DNA of 42,116 bases, taken from the NCBI GenBank assembly GCA_051003795.1, contig JBPCKZ010000143.1, positions 1-42,116 of the forward strand, read 5' to 3'. Each line of letters begins with the position of its first letter. Positions within the stretch are counted from its first letter, which is position 1. The DNA comes from JALYXS01 sp051003795 (GTDB taxonomy: Bacteria > Acidobacteriota > Terriglobia > Bryobacterales > Bryobacteraceae). A program made the position numbers and the translations under genes. The notes beneath the pieces were generated by a model that was not told the DNA's origin, did not search any database, and saw nothing but the letters and a program-made list of their open reading frames with translations. This document shows, piece by piece, positions 1 through 9,003 of this stretch.

Positions 1-44
1 CCACACGAGTGTGGACACGGCAGGCACGAGTGCCCGCGCCACAA
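1..44 (+). repeat. Dispersed double-hairpin repeat, copy A
   Basis: Two inverted repeats in tandem: CCACAC-GA-GTGTGG (1-14) and GGCAC-GA-GTGCC (23-34), followed by CGCGCCACAA. The 32 nt at 13-44 match 42011-42042 at 29 of 32 positions in the same orientation. Two of the three differences (23 and 34) are the two sides of the outer base pair of the second stem, G-C here and C-G in the other copy. The element lies on the start of the pseudopilin gene and may extend beyond the window. It resembles REP-type extragenic palindromes in form; that class assignment is inference. Confidence 0.7.
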
Positions 45-1396
45 ATCAGGAAGCCGGTTTCGCCATGCTGCTGTTGTTCGCGATGGCCGCCATCATCGCG
101 ATTACGCTCTACAACGCCCTGCCTCGCGTGGCTTTCGAAGCGCAGCGCGACCAGGAAGAGTTGCTCGTCGAGCGCGGCGAGCAGTATAAGCGCGCCATCC
201 AACTTTATTACCGGAAGACCAAAAGGTATCCGGCAAAGATGGAGGATCTGGAAAATACCAACGGCGTGCGTTTCTTGCGCCGCAAGTATGTCGACCCGAT
301 GACGGGAAAGTCCGATTGGCGGCTTCTCCACATCGGCGCCGGGGGGCAGTTGACCGATTCTCTCATCAAGAAAAAAGATCCGAACAAGAAAGAAGAGAGC
401 GTAAACACGTTCATTACGGAGTTGCCGGCGCTCGGAGCCGGCCCGCAGCAGGGAGGGCCTCCGAACCTGGCGATGCGGCGCAGGCCGAGCGAAGCAGCCC
501 CGGGTACTGTAGATGCTTCGGGAATGCCAATTGGCATTCCCGCCGGAGCTCAGCCAGGGATGCCGGTGCAGCCGGGACAGTATCCCAACCAATATCCGCA
601 GGGGCAGTTTGGGACGCAGCCCGGCATTCAAACCGGCCCGCCGGGAGCCCCGCAGTACGGCGGCGGAATTGCCGGGATGAACACGACGGATCCAAATCAG
701 CCGGGCCTGCCGGTGAACTCGCAAACGGGCGGCGTTTCCCCGACTCCTTATCCAACCCCCTACTCAACCCAGCCCGGTGCGCAAGGATCCACAACGCCGC
801 CATTTCCGCAACCGGGGTTGCAGCCCTCGCAGCCCGGGCAGAACGCCGCCGCGGATGTGATTCGCAATTTGCTGACGACCCCGCGTCCGGGCGGCCTTCC
901 CGGCGCGCAAATCGGGACGGGGAACGTTGGCGGCCTTCAAATTGGGGGCGGCATCGCTGGAGTGGCGAGCACGGCCGAACGGGAAGGCATCAAGATTTAC
1001 AACGAACAGACCGAGTACAACAAGTGGGAATTCGTGTACGACTTCAGCAAGGACCGGGCGAACGGGCCGGTTGTGGGAGTCGCGGCGCCTGGGGCAAATC
1101 AGCCGGGCTTGAATGGCCCCGGCTTGAATGGTCCAGGCTTGACTGGTCCCGGCTTCGGACAAACCGCAAGTCCATCTTCGCCAACGTCCACTTCTCCTAC
1201 CGGTACGCCGGCGCCGGGTCCGGCTCCTTTTATCGGAGGCCCGGTGCCCGCTACCCCGAATGACGGTTATCGGCAACCGGGCGTGCCGGTTCCGGGGGGC
1301 TACCCGCAACCCAATCCGCAACAGCCGCCATTACCGGGATATCCGAATCCGCAGCCTTCGCCGCCACCTCCGCCACCAACCCCGCCGCGGCCGTGA
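11..1396 (+). CDS. Pseudopilin-like protein with Pro/Gly-rich C-terminal domain (start uncertain)
   Basis: Residues 14-35 form a type IV pilin-like N-terminus: Gly-Phe (16-17) followed by a hydrophobic helix, then a charged helix containing ERGEQYKRAIQLYYRKTKRY (54-73) and a segment typical of type II secretion/pseudopilin proteins (PxxMEDLENTN, DPMTG). Position 5 after the presumed Gly|Phe cleavage site is not Glu, unlike most major pilins. From about residue 135 the protein is low-complexity Pro/Gly/Gln, ending in a polyproline tail. It is likely an inner-membrane pseudopilin of a secretion or pilus machine, by analogy. The only start upstream of the hydrophobic helix is the GTG at 11, inside a repeat element, so the leader may be displaced or the gene may begin outside the window. 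The next gene, cmk, follows after 25 nt. Confidence 0.6.
   Translation: MDTAGTSARATNQEAGFAMLLLFAMAAIIAITLYNALPRVAFEAQRDQEELLVERGEQYKRAIQLYYRKTKRYPAKMEDLENTNGVRFLRRKYVDPMTGKSDWRLLHIGAGGQLTDSLIKKKDPNKKEESVNTFITELPALGAGPQQGGPPNLAMRRRPSEAAPGTVDASGMPIGIPAGAQPGMPVQPGQYPNQYPQGQFGTQPGIQTGPPGAPQYGGGIAGMNTTDPNQPGLPVNSQTGGVSPTPYPTPYSTQPGAQGSTTPPFPQPGLQPSQPGQNAAADVIRNLLTTPRPGGLPGAQIGTGNVGGLQIGGGIAGVASTAEREGIKIYNEQTEYNKWEFVYDFSKDRANGPVVGVAAPGANQPGLNGPGLNGPGLTGPGFGQTASPSSPTSTSPTGTPAPGPAPFIGGPVPATPNDGYRQPGVPVPGGYPQPNPQQPPLPGYPNPQPSPPPPPPTPPRP
1106..1150 (+). repeat. Three 15-nt in-frame repeats (LNGPG units)
   Basis: Three consecutive units of the form GGCTTGA(A/C)TGG(C/T)CC(C/A), encoding Gly-Leu-Asn/Thr-Gly-Pro, lie in the low-complexity tail of the pseudopilin-like gene. 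This is a coding microsatellite-like expansion and a plausible site of length variation. Confidence 0.75.
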
Positions 1397-1421
1397 TAGG
1401 CGCCTGCGCTACAGTGTGGCG

Positions 1422-2084
1422 ATGGGGTTGGTGATCGCGATCGATGGGCCCGCCGGCGCGGGCAAAAGCACTGTCGCCCGCCGCATCGCCGCGCGGCTTG
1501 GATTTATTTATATCGATAGCGGCGCGATGTATCGCGCCCTGGCGCTTTGGGCGCTTCGACAGAATTTCGATCTTGCCGACATGCATCGGATGGAGCAGCT
1601 TGCCCGCGCGGCCGCGATCCGCCTGGAAGCGGCTCGCGTTCTATTGAATGGCGAGGACGTCACTTCCGAGATTCGAACCGTCGCGGTCTCCGAATCTTCC
1701 TCCCGCGTGGCGCTGATTCCCGCCGTCCGCCGCGCCATTGTCGAGAAACAACGCGAAATCGGCTTGAGCTCAAACGTGGTGATGGAGGGGCGCGATATCG
1801 GCACCGTCGTGTTCCCCGATGCGCAGTTGAAAATTTTTCTCGACGCCGCTTCGCCCGAGCGGGTCCGCCGCCGCGCTCTCGAATCGGGAGAGCGTCCCGA
1901 CGTGGTGGCGGAACAGATTGGCGAGCGCGACGAGCGCGACCGCACGCGAGCCGAAGCGCCGCTGACGCAGGCTCCCGATGCGATCTATGTCGATTCGACC
2001 GATCTCTCGCTAGCCGAGGTGGAGGAGGCGATTCTCAAGCTGGTGCGTTCCCGCATGACGAATGGGAAAGAGTTCCATGCCTGA
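1422..2084 (+). CDS. cmk: Cytidylate kinase
   Basis: Phosphorylates CMP/dCMP with ATP in the cytosol, feeding pyrimidine nucleotide synthesis. The 220-residue product has the P-loop GPAGAGKST at residues 8-16, the IDSGAMYRA segment that follows it in the family, and the EGRDIGTVVFPDA motif; the length is normal. ATG 1422 is chosen because the P-loop then lies at the usual distance from the N-terminus; GTG 1416 is the only close alternative, and the frame extends upstream without homology. It overlaps the aspartate kinase start by 8 nt, so the two are probably cotranscribed. A TACAGT hexamer sits 6 nt before the ATG, leaving no room for a normal ribosome binding site. Confidence 0.95.
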   Translation: MGLVIAIDGPAGAGKSTVARRIAARLGFIYIDSGAMYRALALWALRQNFDLADMHRMEQLARAAAIRLEAARVLLNGEDVTSEIRTVAVSESSSRVALIPAVRRAIVEKQREIGLSSNVVMEGRDIGTVVFPDAQLKIFLDAASPERVRRRALESGERPDVVAEQIGERDERDRTRAEAPLTQAPDAIYVDSTDLSLAEVEEAILKLVRSRMTNGKEFHA

Positions 2085-3498
2085 GCATTCGACAATCGAT
2101 TTGCTGGTGATGAAGTTCGGGGGCACCAGCGTCGGCTCGGCCGGCCGCATGCGCGTCGCCGCCGGTTTGGCCGCGGAACAGAAGCGCGCGGGGCGTTCCG
2201 TCGTGGTTGTCGTTTCGGCCATGTCCAGGATCACCGATCTGCTGCTCGACACCATGAAGCACGCCGAGGGCGGGGATCGAGCGGGACTTGAGGCGAATAT
2301 CGCAAAACTGCGCGAGCGCCATCAGGAGGCGTGCCGCGATCTGATTCCCGGCCCGGCCGGTTACCCGGTGCTGGAGGCGGTTGACGCGCTGATCGCGGAA
2401 TTCCTAAGAATCGCGGGCGGCATGTCCATGTTGGGCGATCGGCCGCCGCGATCCGTCGATGAAGGCGTTGCTATCGGAGAGAGGCTTTCGGCGCTGCTGG
2501 TTAGCGAGTTCTTGAAATCGGACGGAGTGCCGGCGGCGGCCGTGAATGCAGCCGGGGTCATCGTAACCGACGCCGTTTTTGGCAATGCCACGCCGATCAT
2601 GGACGCGACCCGCCAGAAGGCGCGCGCGTTATTGATGCCGCTGATCGCATGCGGGCAAATTCCCATCGTTACCGGCTTCAACGGCGCGACGCTCGACGGC
2701 CGTCCCACGACGCTCGGCCGGGGCGGTTCGGATTTCTCGGCGTCTATTATCTCAGCCGCGCTCGACGCTCGCGAGTTGTGGATCTGGACCGACGTGGACG
2801 GAATCATGACCGCCGATCCGCGCCTGGTACCGGAGGCGAAGGTGCTGGACGAGCTCAGTTTCGGCGAGGCCGCGGAGTTGGCTTACAACGGCGCCAAAGT
2901 ATTGCATCCGCGCACGCTCGCGCCGCTAGTCGAGAAGCGCATCCCGGTCTGGAGCAAGAACAGCTTCGCGCCGGAGAAACCCGGAACCCACATCGTTCCG
3001 GAGCTGACGATGTCGAGCGGAGCGCGCGCGGTGACATCCATGCGGCACGTCGCGCTGATTTCGCTCGAGCCGGCAAACGAGGTGTTGAGCGGCGTGCAGG
3101 TTATGGCGCGATCTCTCGACGCAATAGCGCGCGCGAACATCGAGGTGCTGGCGATTTCGGGATCGAGCTACCGCCAGAGCTTCTGCTTCCTGGTGCGGAT
3201 GGACGAACTGGCGAAGACGATGCAGGCGCTGGAACAGGCGCTGGCGCTCGAGCTCGCGCACGGATATGTGCGGCCGATCGAGGTAGATGAAGAGGTTGGG
3301 TTGCTGGCGATCGTAGGGGAAGGCATGCGCGGGATGCCGGGCCTGGCGGGCCGGATCTTCACCGCGATCTCGCGCGAAAGCGTGAATATTATCGCGATCG
3401 CGCAGGGATCGAGCGAACTGACGATTGCAATCGTGGTGCGCCGCGCGGGCTTGGAGAAGGCCGTGCGGGCCGTTCACGCCGAATGCCATATGGCTTAA
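2077..3498 (+). CDS. lysC: Aspartate kinase
   Basis: Catalyses ATP-dependent phosphorylation of aspartate, the first step to lysine, methionine, threonine and diaminopimelate. The 473-residue protein carries the signature KFGGTSVG at residues 13-20, the GRGGSDFSA nucleotide/substrate segment near residue 220, and two C-terminal ACT-type regulatory repeats (about 315-470), as in feedback-inhibited enzymes. The length fits the monofunctional class resembling the kinase half of ThrA; no homoserine dehydrogenase domain follows. ATG 2077 is chosen because AAGAG lies just upstream and the product starts a short distance before the kinase core. It overlaps the cmk stop. Which end-product inhibits it cannot be read from the sequence. 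Confidence 0.93.
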   Translation: MPEHSTIDLLVMKFGGTSVGSAGRMRVAAGLAAEQKRAGRSVVVVVSAMSRITDLLLDTMKHAEGGDRAGLEANIAKLRERHQEACRDLIPGPAGYPVLEAVDALIAEFLRIAGGMSMLGDRPPRSVDEGVAIGERLSALLVSEFLKSDGVPAAAVNAAGVIVTDAVFGNATPIMDATRQKARALLMPLIACGQIPIVTGFNGATLDGRPTTLGRGGSDFSASIISAALDARELWIWTDVDGIMTADPRLVPEAKVLDELSFGEAAELAYNGAKVLHPRTLAPLVEKRIPVWSKNSFAPEKPGTHIVPELTMSSGARAVTSMRHVALISLEPANEVLSGVQVMARSLDAIARANIEVLAISGSSYRQSFCFLVRMDELAKTMQALEQALALELAHGYVRPIEVDEEVGLLAIVGEGMRGMPGLAGRIFTAISRESVNIIAIAQGSSELTIAIVVRRAGLEKAVRAVHAECHMA

Positions 3499-3534
3499 AA
3501 CGTCCGCGGGCCTGGGCTATACTAAGGGATTGCG

Positions 3535-3927
3535 ATGATAATTCTGCTGACGATCATACACGTGGTGGTGTGCGTTTTCCTGATAATTGTGGTTCTGCTG
3601 CAAAGCGGCAAGGCGGCGGACCTCGCCGGCGCGTTTGGCGGCATGGGATCGCAGACTGCCTTTGGACCGCGGGGCTCGGCGACGCTCCTTTCGAAGGCGA
3701 CCACGATTTCGGCGATCGTTTTCATGCTTACATCAATGTCGCTCTCGATTTTCGCGACGCGCGGCGCGGGCGGCAGCAGCACGCTTCTCGATCGCAAGAC
3801 GGGCAAGCCGGCCCCATCCGGGGTTGTGAACGTGGCGCCCGTGACGAAGACCAATACGCCCGGAAATACGGTAACGATTCCCATGCCGAGCCAACCGCAA
3901 AAAGCGCCGGCGCCGCCTAAAAAGTAG
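3535..3927 (+). CDS. secG: Preprotein translocase subunit SecG
   Basis: Small membrane subunit of the SecYEG channel. The 130-residue product has two membrane helices (about 1-20 and 55-76) flanking the conserved LLQSGKAADLAGAFGG segment and a Ser/Ala/Gly-rich linker containing SQTAFGPRGSATLLSK, all diagnostic of SecG. The C-terminal tail after residue 80 is hydrophilic and proline-rich. It starts 36 nt after lysC; AAGGGA lies upstream of ATG 3535, and TATACT at 3518-3523 is a likely -10 element, so it may have its own promoter. tRNA-Leu follows directly, an arrangement common for secG in many bacteria. Confidence 0.95.
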   Translation: MIILLTIIHVVVCVFLIIVVLLQSGKAADLAGAFGGMGSQTAFGPRGSATLLSKATTISAIVFMLTSMSLSIFATRGAGGSSTLLDRKTGKPAPSGVVNVAPVTKTNTPGNTVTIPMPSQPQKAPAPPKK

Positions 3928-3934
3928 AGGTGTT

Positions 3935-3962
3935 AAGCTTTACTTAGCAAGCTTTACTTAGC
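3935..3962 (+). repeat. Perfect 14-bp tandem duplication downstream of secG
   Basis: AAGCTTTACTTAGC occurs twice in immediate succession (3935-3948 and 3949-3962), between the secG stop codon and the tRNA-Leu 5' end. No hairpin-plus-T-tract is formed. It looks like a recent slippage duplication. Confidence 0.9.
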
Positions 3963-3968
3963 CAATAT

Positions 3969-4054
3969 GCGGTCGTGGCGGAATTGGCAGACGCGCATGC
4001 TTGAGGTGCATGTGGGTAACCCCCGTGGAGGTTCAAGTCCTCTCGACCGCACCA
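3969..4054 (+). tRNA. tRNA-Leu (anticodon GAG)
   Basis: Acceptor stem GCGGTCG (3969-3975) pairs with CGACCGC (4044-4050), followed by A and an encoded CCA. The anticodon stem CATGC/GCATG encloses loop TTGAGGT, giving anticodon GAG for CTC/CTT codons. A long variable arm, as expected of a class II tRNA, lies between the anticodon arm and the T arm (GGTTCAAGTCC). Confidence 0.97.
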
Positions 4055-4100
4055 TCTTTGTTCTCCAGCCTATCTTCCACTCACCATAATTCGATATACC

Positions 4101-4117
4101 GCCCGCCGTGGGCTTTT
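4101..4117 (+). terminator. Possible weak intrinsic terminator after tRNA-Leu
   Basis: GCCC-GCCGT-GGGC followed by TTTT. The stem is only 4 bp, so this is a tentative call; it would separate tRNA-Leu from the TonB receptor gene. Confidence 0.3.
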
Positions 4118-4141
4118 CGTATTAACATCAAAATCTGATTT

Positions 4142-7100
4142 ATGTTGAAGAGACTCTGCGGCATATCGGCGCTCCTCTGCGCCGGTTGTTTCGCGCAAAC
4201 CGCGACCATTCAAGGTTCGGTGAACGACCCGTCGAACGCTGCGGTTGCCGGAGTGAACATCCGCGTCACAAACATCTCAACCGGCGTGGTTACCAATGTC
4301 GAAACAAACCAGAGCGGGTTGTATTCCGCGCCGCTGCTTCCGCCCGGTAGTTACAGCGTCGAAGCGGAGAAGGCCGGATTCGCGCGGGCGGCTCGCACGG
4401 GCTTGCAACTCGACGTCAGCCAAACGGCCAGGGTCGATTTCACTCTGAAGATCGGCGCCGTTACCGAAAGCGTTCAGGTCTCGGCGGCCGCGCTCGCGGT
4501 CGATTCGGAAACTTCCACCGTCGGCCAGGTCATCAGCACCAGGCAAATTCTCGATCTGCCGCTGAATGGCCGGAACTATCTGGATTTGGCGCGGCTGACG
4601 ACCGGCGTCGCGCCCTCGTTCGGCAGCCGCACCGACGCGAAAGGGACTTTCAGCGCGCTCGGGCAGCACGGATTGCAAACCAATATTCTGCTCGATGGCG
4701 TGGATAATAATTCGCGCTTCTCCGGCGGCCAGTTGGGGTACGAAGCGCAGGCGGTTACGCCATCCATCGACGCCGTGCAGGAATTCAAGGTAATTACGAA
4801 TAACAATTCGGCCGAGTTCGGCTTCCGCATGGGTGGAACCGTGATCGTTTCCACGAAATCGGGTACCAACGGATTGCATGGCTCGGCTTATGAGTTCTTG
4901 CGGAACGACAAGCTGGATGCGACGAATTTCTTCGGCGTGGGCCAGCCCAAGCCTGCGTTCCGCCGCAATCAATTTGGCGCGACGGCCGGCGGTCCCGTGA
5001 TTCGCAACCGCACGTTCTTCTTCGCGAGTTATGAAGGCACGCGAATCCGCATGGGCGAGACCGATATTTCGACCGTGCCGACCACCGCTGAGCGCGGCGG
5101 CGATTTCAGCGCGCCGGGGCTCAAACCGATTTACGATCCGGCTACCACTCGTCTCAACGCCGCGGGCCAATATGTTCGCGACCGCTTTCCGGGCAACGTG
5201 ATTCCGGCGAGCCGCTTCGATCCGGTTTCCGCGAAAGCCGTCGCGCTCTATCCGCTACCGAACTTGTCCGGAATCGCGAACAACTATTACTTCTCGCCCG
5301 GAAACAAGAACGACACCGACGAAATCGACACGCGCGGCGACCACAATTTTTCCGAAAAAGAACGCTTCTTCGCGCGCTACAGCCGCCGCGGGAACGCCGT
5401 GTTCCAGCCCGGACACCTCCCGGAACCGGCCGATGGAGGACAGTCGCAGACTATCGGATTAACGGCGCATGAAGGCGTCGCGAATCTGAACTCGACGTTT
5501 ACGCCGGCCTTGAACAACGAATTGCGCTTCGGAATCTCCCACACGGATTCGCTACTCGACATCCCCTTTACGCAGAGCTTTGACCAGCAGCTCGGCATTT
5601 TGGGAGTGCCGGATCTCGGCGATGTCACCAAGCGCGGCTACGCCAGGTTTTCGCCCTCCGGTTATTCCGAGTTGGGCCCTCGCAGTTTCTGGCCGAACGC
5701 GAACAACCTCGACGTGCTTCATATCGCGGATGCGCTGCTTTACACGCGTGGACGGCACGTATTCAAAACGGGAGTCGAGTTCCGGCGCGAGAGCATTTAC
5801 CGTCTCGCCGCACGCCTTGCGCGCGGGCAGTTCGGTTTCGACGGATCGTTCACGCAGGATCCGAATAGCCGGGGCAACACGGGCGACGGCATCGCGGATT
5901 TTTTGCTGGGAACCGCGAACAGCGCGCAAATCGGAAACCTCAGCGGTGAAACGGCGCTCGCTCACAATTGGGCGGCGTATTTTCAGGACGACTGGCATAT
6001 CACCTCGAAGCTCACGCTGAATCTAGGATTGCGTTGGGATTGGTTTGGGCCGCCCTCTTATCCGAATTCCGTTGTGGGGCGCTACGATATCTTTCCGTCG
6101 TCCCCAACATACAAAACATTTATTCTTCCGAAGAACGGCGGCGATTGCGGTTGCGAACAAAACTGGACGAATTTCGCGCCGCGCGTTGGCTTCGCCTGGC
6201 AGGTCACGCCCAGGACCGTGATCCGCTCGGGCTACGGAATTTTCTATGGCGAGCCGGATTCCATCTCGCACGATGGCGATGGCCGCTTCGCCGTCGAAGC
6301 GCCATCGTTCACCGAAATCACGTTTCCAAGCGACCGCTTGCTACAACCGGCACTGATTGTGTCGCAAGGGTTCCCGGCGGGGTTGTTGCCCACCACGGTG
6401 CTCCGGCCGAATGTCGGTCTCAAGGCGGCTTACGCGCAAATGCCGAATCAATACGCCGAGCAGTGGTTTGCCGATGTGCAGCGTCAGTTGCCGCTCGATA
6501 CGGTGGTGACGCTGTCGTATCTCGGATCGGGAACGCACCATCTCTCGCAAACGCTCGATGCGAACCAACCGCTTCTGCCGGGTCCCGGCTCGGTCCAATC
6601 GCGCCGGCCCTTTCCGCAATTCGCGGCTATCACTTTGCGCGATCCGCTGGGCAACGCGTCCTACAACGCGCTAGGGGTGAAGGCGGAAAAACGCTACACG
6701 CAAGGTGTCACTCTGCTGATGTCCTACACGTATTCCCACGCGATCGACGATGCGGTTGAAACGGATACCAACGCCACGGGGGAAGGCCTGCAAAATAACT
6801 ACGACGTGGGGCGCAGCCGCGGCAATTCCGTGTTCGACGTTCGCCACGTATTCGTGACCAGCGCCGTGTACGATCTTCCGTTCGGGCGCGGACGCAAGTG
6901 GATCAATGGCAGTCGCGCTCTGGATTTTATACTCGGCGGCTGGCAATTGGGCGGTATCTTGAGCCTGCGCGGCGGCGTCCCGTTCACGCCCCTGGTGAGC
7001 ACGGACATTGCGAACGTCGGAGGCGCGAGCCATCCCGATTACTTGCGAAACGGAAATCTGTCCGGCGATAGGCGTAGTATCGATCACTGGTTCGATGTCG

Positions 7101-7372
7101 CGGCCTTTGGGGTGCCCGCGCAGTACACCTACGGCAATGCGGGGCGAAATATTCTTTACGGGCCGCGCTTTCATAATCTCGACACGAAGCTCGGCAAAAA
7201 CTTCCAATTGAACGAGCGGCTCCGAATGGAATTCCGCGCCGAATTTTTCAACGCGACAAACACGCCGCACTTCAATCTGCCGAATGCCAACATCAACCAG
7301 CCGGGCGGTGGAAAAATCAGCTCCGCCATGGACCCGCGCCAGATGCAGTTCGGGCTGAAACTGATCTATTGA
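4142..7372 (+). CDS. TonB-dependent receptor, Oar-like, with carboxypeptidase-regulatory-like N-terminal domain
   Basis: Outer-membrane beta-barrel protein of 1076 residues, probably importing a large organic substrate in a TonB-driven manner. A signal peptide (about 1-19, ending at CFAQ) is followed by a carboxypeptidase-regulatory-like fold (about 22-105; note TNQSGLYSAPLLPPGSYSVE), a plug domain (about 115-230; LDLPLNGRNYLDL, LLDGVDNN) and a barrel ending in an aromatic residue (LIY), as in outer-membrane proteins. This architecture is greatly expanded in Acidobacteriota. The substrate is unknown. The gene is intact and followed after 6 nt by a broken PHP-domain gene, with which it was presumably cotranscribed. 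Confidence 0.9.
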   Translation: MLKRLCGISALLCAGCFAQTATIQGSVNDPSNAAVAGVNIRVTNISTGVVTNVETNQSGLYSAPLLPPGSYSVEAEKAGFARAARTGLQLDVSQTARVDFTLKIGAVTESVQVSAAALAVDSETSTVGQVISTRQILDLPLNGRNYLDLARLTTGVAPSFGSRTDAKGTFSALGQHGLQTNILLDGVDNNSRFSGGQLGYEAQAVTPSIDAVQEFKVITNNNSAEFGFRMGGTVIVSTKSGTNGLHGSAYEFLRNDKLDATNFFGVGQPKPAFRRNQFGATAGGPVIRNRTFFFASYEGTRIRMGETDISTVPTTAERGGDFSAPGLKPIYDPATTRLNAAGQYVRDRFPGNVIPASRFDPVSAKAVALYPLPNLSGIANNYYFSPGNKNDTDEIDTRGDHNFSEKERFFARYSRRGNAVFQPGHLPEPADGGQSQTIGLTAHEGVANLNSTFTPALNNELRFGISHTDSLLDIPFTQSFDQQLGILGVPDLGDVTKRGYARFSPSGYSELGPRSFWPNANNLDVLHIADALLYTRGRHVFKTGVEFRRESIYRLAARLARGQFGFDGSFTQDPNSRGNTGDGIADFLLGTANSAQIGNLSGETALAHNWAAYFQDDWHITSKLTLNLGLRWDWFGPPSYPNSVVGRYDIFPSSPTYKTFILPKNGGDCGCEQNWTNFAPRVGFAWQVTPRTVIRSGYGIFYGEPDSISHDGDGRFAVEAPSFTEITFPSDRLLQPALIVSQGFPAGLLPTTVLRPNVGLKAAYAQMPNQYAEQWFADVQRQLPLDTVVTLSYLGSGTHHLSQTLDANQPLLPGPGSVQSRRPFPQFAAITLRDPLGNASYNALGVKAEKRYTQGVTLLMSYTYSHAIDDAVETDTNATGEGLQNNYDVGRSRGNSVFDVRHVFVTSAVYDLPFGRGRKWINGSRALDFILGGWQLGGILSLRGGVPFTPLVSTDIANVGGASHPDYLRNGNLSGDRRSIDHWFDVAAFGVPAQYTYGNAGRNILYGPRFHNLDTKLGKNFQLNERLRMEFRAEFFNATNTPHFNLPNANINQPGGGKISSAMDPRQMQFGLKLIY

Positions 7373-7378
7373 GGACAT

Positions 7379-8992
7379 ATGAGCCGCCTTCCTTTCATCG
7401 CGGTAGTGTCGATCGCCGCAGCCGCGAGGCAGAATCCGGAAGGACCGGCCGCGAACAACCTGCCCGCCGCCCGGATCGCGGGCGAGATTCCGGGCGACAG
7501 AATCGGGAACCCGGAGAAGCAAGGCGATTGGCCGGCGATCGCCTACGCGAAAGACGGCGCGCTTTACGCAATCTGGATCGAATGGAACGATAAGGACGCC
7601 GACCGCGTGCTGGCGCGCAGGCGGGACCCCCAAGGCAAGTGGGGACCGGAAATCGCGGTGGAAGACGCCGCGGCCTGCACTTTTCGCGTAAGATTGGACT
7701 GCGAGTTTACGCGAACGGCCGCCTCCAGGAACCCTCCGCCGATGTTTCGAGTGTCTTTACGGGGCGCATGCAACGCTACGCCGAGCTCCCCAATCTGGCG
7801 GCCGATTCGAGCGGGGCCATGTGGCTGGTATTCCGACATTGCACACTGCCGAAACCGCATGAGATCTATCATTTCCATGCGACGAACTTGAGCGGCGGCA
7901 AGTGGTCCATGCCGGTCCGCCCGCCGTGCAGTTCGCGAACGTACGCCTCCCGGCGCCGCAAAAGCGATCACCGCTACGTGAGCGCGCAACTACCGTTGCG
8001 AATGGCCAAACTTATCATCTGATGATGGGCGACGCGCACCGCCATACCGACATTCGAGGACACAGCGGCGTCGACGGCTCCGTTCTCGATACGTATCGCT
8101 ATGCCATGGACGCCGCGCAGCTCGACTGGCTGGGCAGGTCCGATCACAACGAAGTGACTGGCGGACGATGGCCCGACGGGCTTCGCGATTATCAATGGTG
8201 GACCACGCAGAAGACCGTCGACCTGATGTCGCATCCTCCCGTCTTCTTCGGCGTGTATAGTTACGAGCACAGCCTCGCGCGGCCGTCGGGGCATCGGAAC
8301 ATCCTGTACCTGAAGCGCGGCGGACCGTTGCGCATCGCCGACCGGGAGCAAAAGCCGGACGACAATCTTCCCCCCAATCTTTGGGCGTGGATGACGCGGC
8401 ACGCGCTCGCGCAGGCCGGGCAGAAGGCGATTATCGTGCCGCACACGTTCGGCGAATCTTCCCAGCCGCGCGCCGATTTCAAATGGGACAATGCGCGTTT
8501 CGATTGCTTGCTCGAAATCTACCAGGGCGCGCGCTCGAGCTACGAAGCGTTTCGCGCGCCCGCGGGCGATCGGCGCGGAAATTCTCAAATCGACGAGCCG
8601 GGCCATTTCGCGCAGGATTCGCTCGCGGCCGGAAATGTCTATGGCCTCGTGTCGTTCAGCGATCACGGCTCCACGCACAACAGTTGGGCCGCGGTCTGGG
8701 CGCCCACGGAAGATCGCGCGGGTCTCTTCGAGGGAATGTATGCGCGCCGCACTTACGCGGCCAGCGACGAAATCATCGTCAAGGCGAACGCGGACGGCCA
8801 CATGCCGGGAGAAGAGTTCAGCGCGCCGGCCGGCAAAGCTCTCATGATCGAAGCGCAAGTCGCCGCGCCGGATACAATTCTGCGAATCGACGTGGTGAAA
8901 GACGCGAAGTATATTTACACGACACGGCCGAATTCACGGACGGCGATCCCGAAATAGCGTGGACCAGTCCGTGGTACGTGACATATCGGTAG
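7379..8992 (+). pseudogene. PHP/DUF3604-like protein, inactivated by three frame changes
   Basis: Homology-like coding runs through all three frames in order. Frame A covers 7379 to about 7680 (signal peptide, then WPAIAYAKDGALYAIWIEW). Frame B runs from about 7681 to 7915 (RYAELPNLAADSSGAMWLVF). Frame C runs from about 7910 to 8940, holding the PHP-like metal-site region GDAHRHTDIRGHSG, the SDHNEVTGG motif and VPHTFGES. A last piece returns to a different frame, DGDPEIAWTSPWYVTYR, to 8992. Each transition is consistent with loss of one base (or one plus a multiple of three), and the last also appears to lack some codons. Intact relatives are secreted proteins with a metal-dependent phosphoesterase-like domain of unclear substrate. 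The first piece has GAGG before ATG 7379. Neighbouring genes are intact, so decay is more likely than sequencing error. Confidence 0.75.
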
Positions 8993-9003
8993 GCGCACGA
9001 AGC

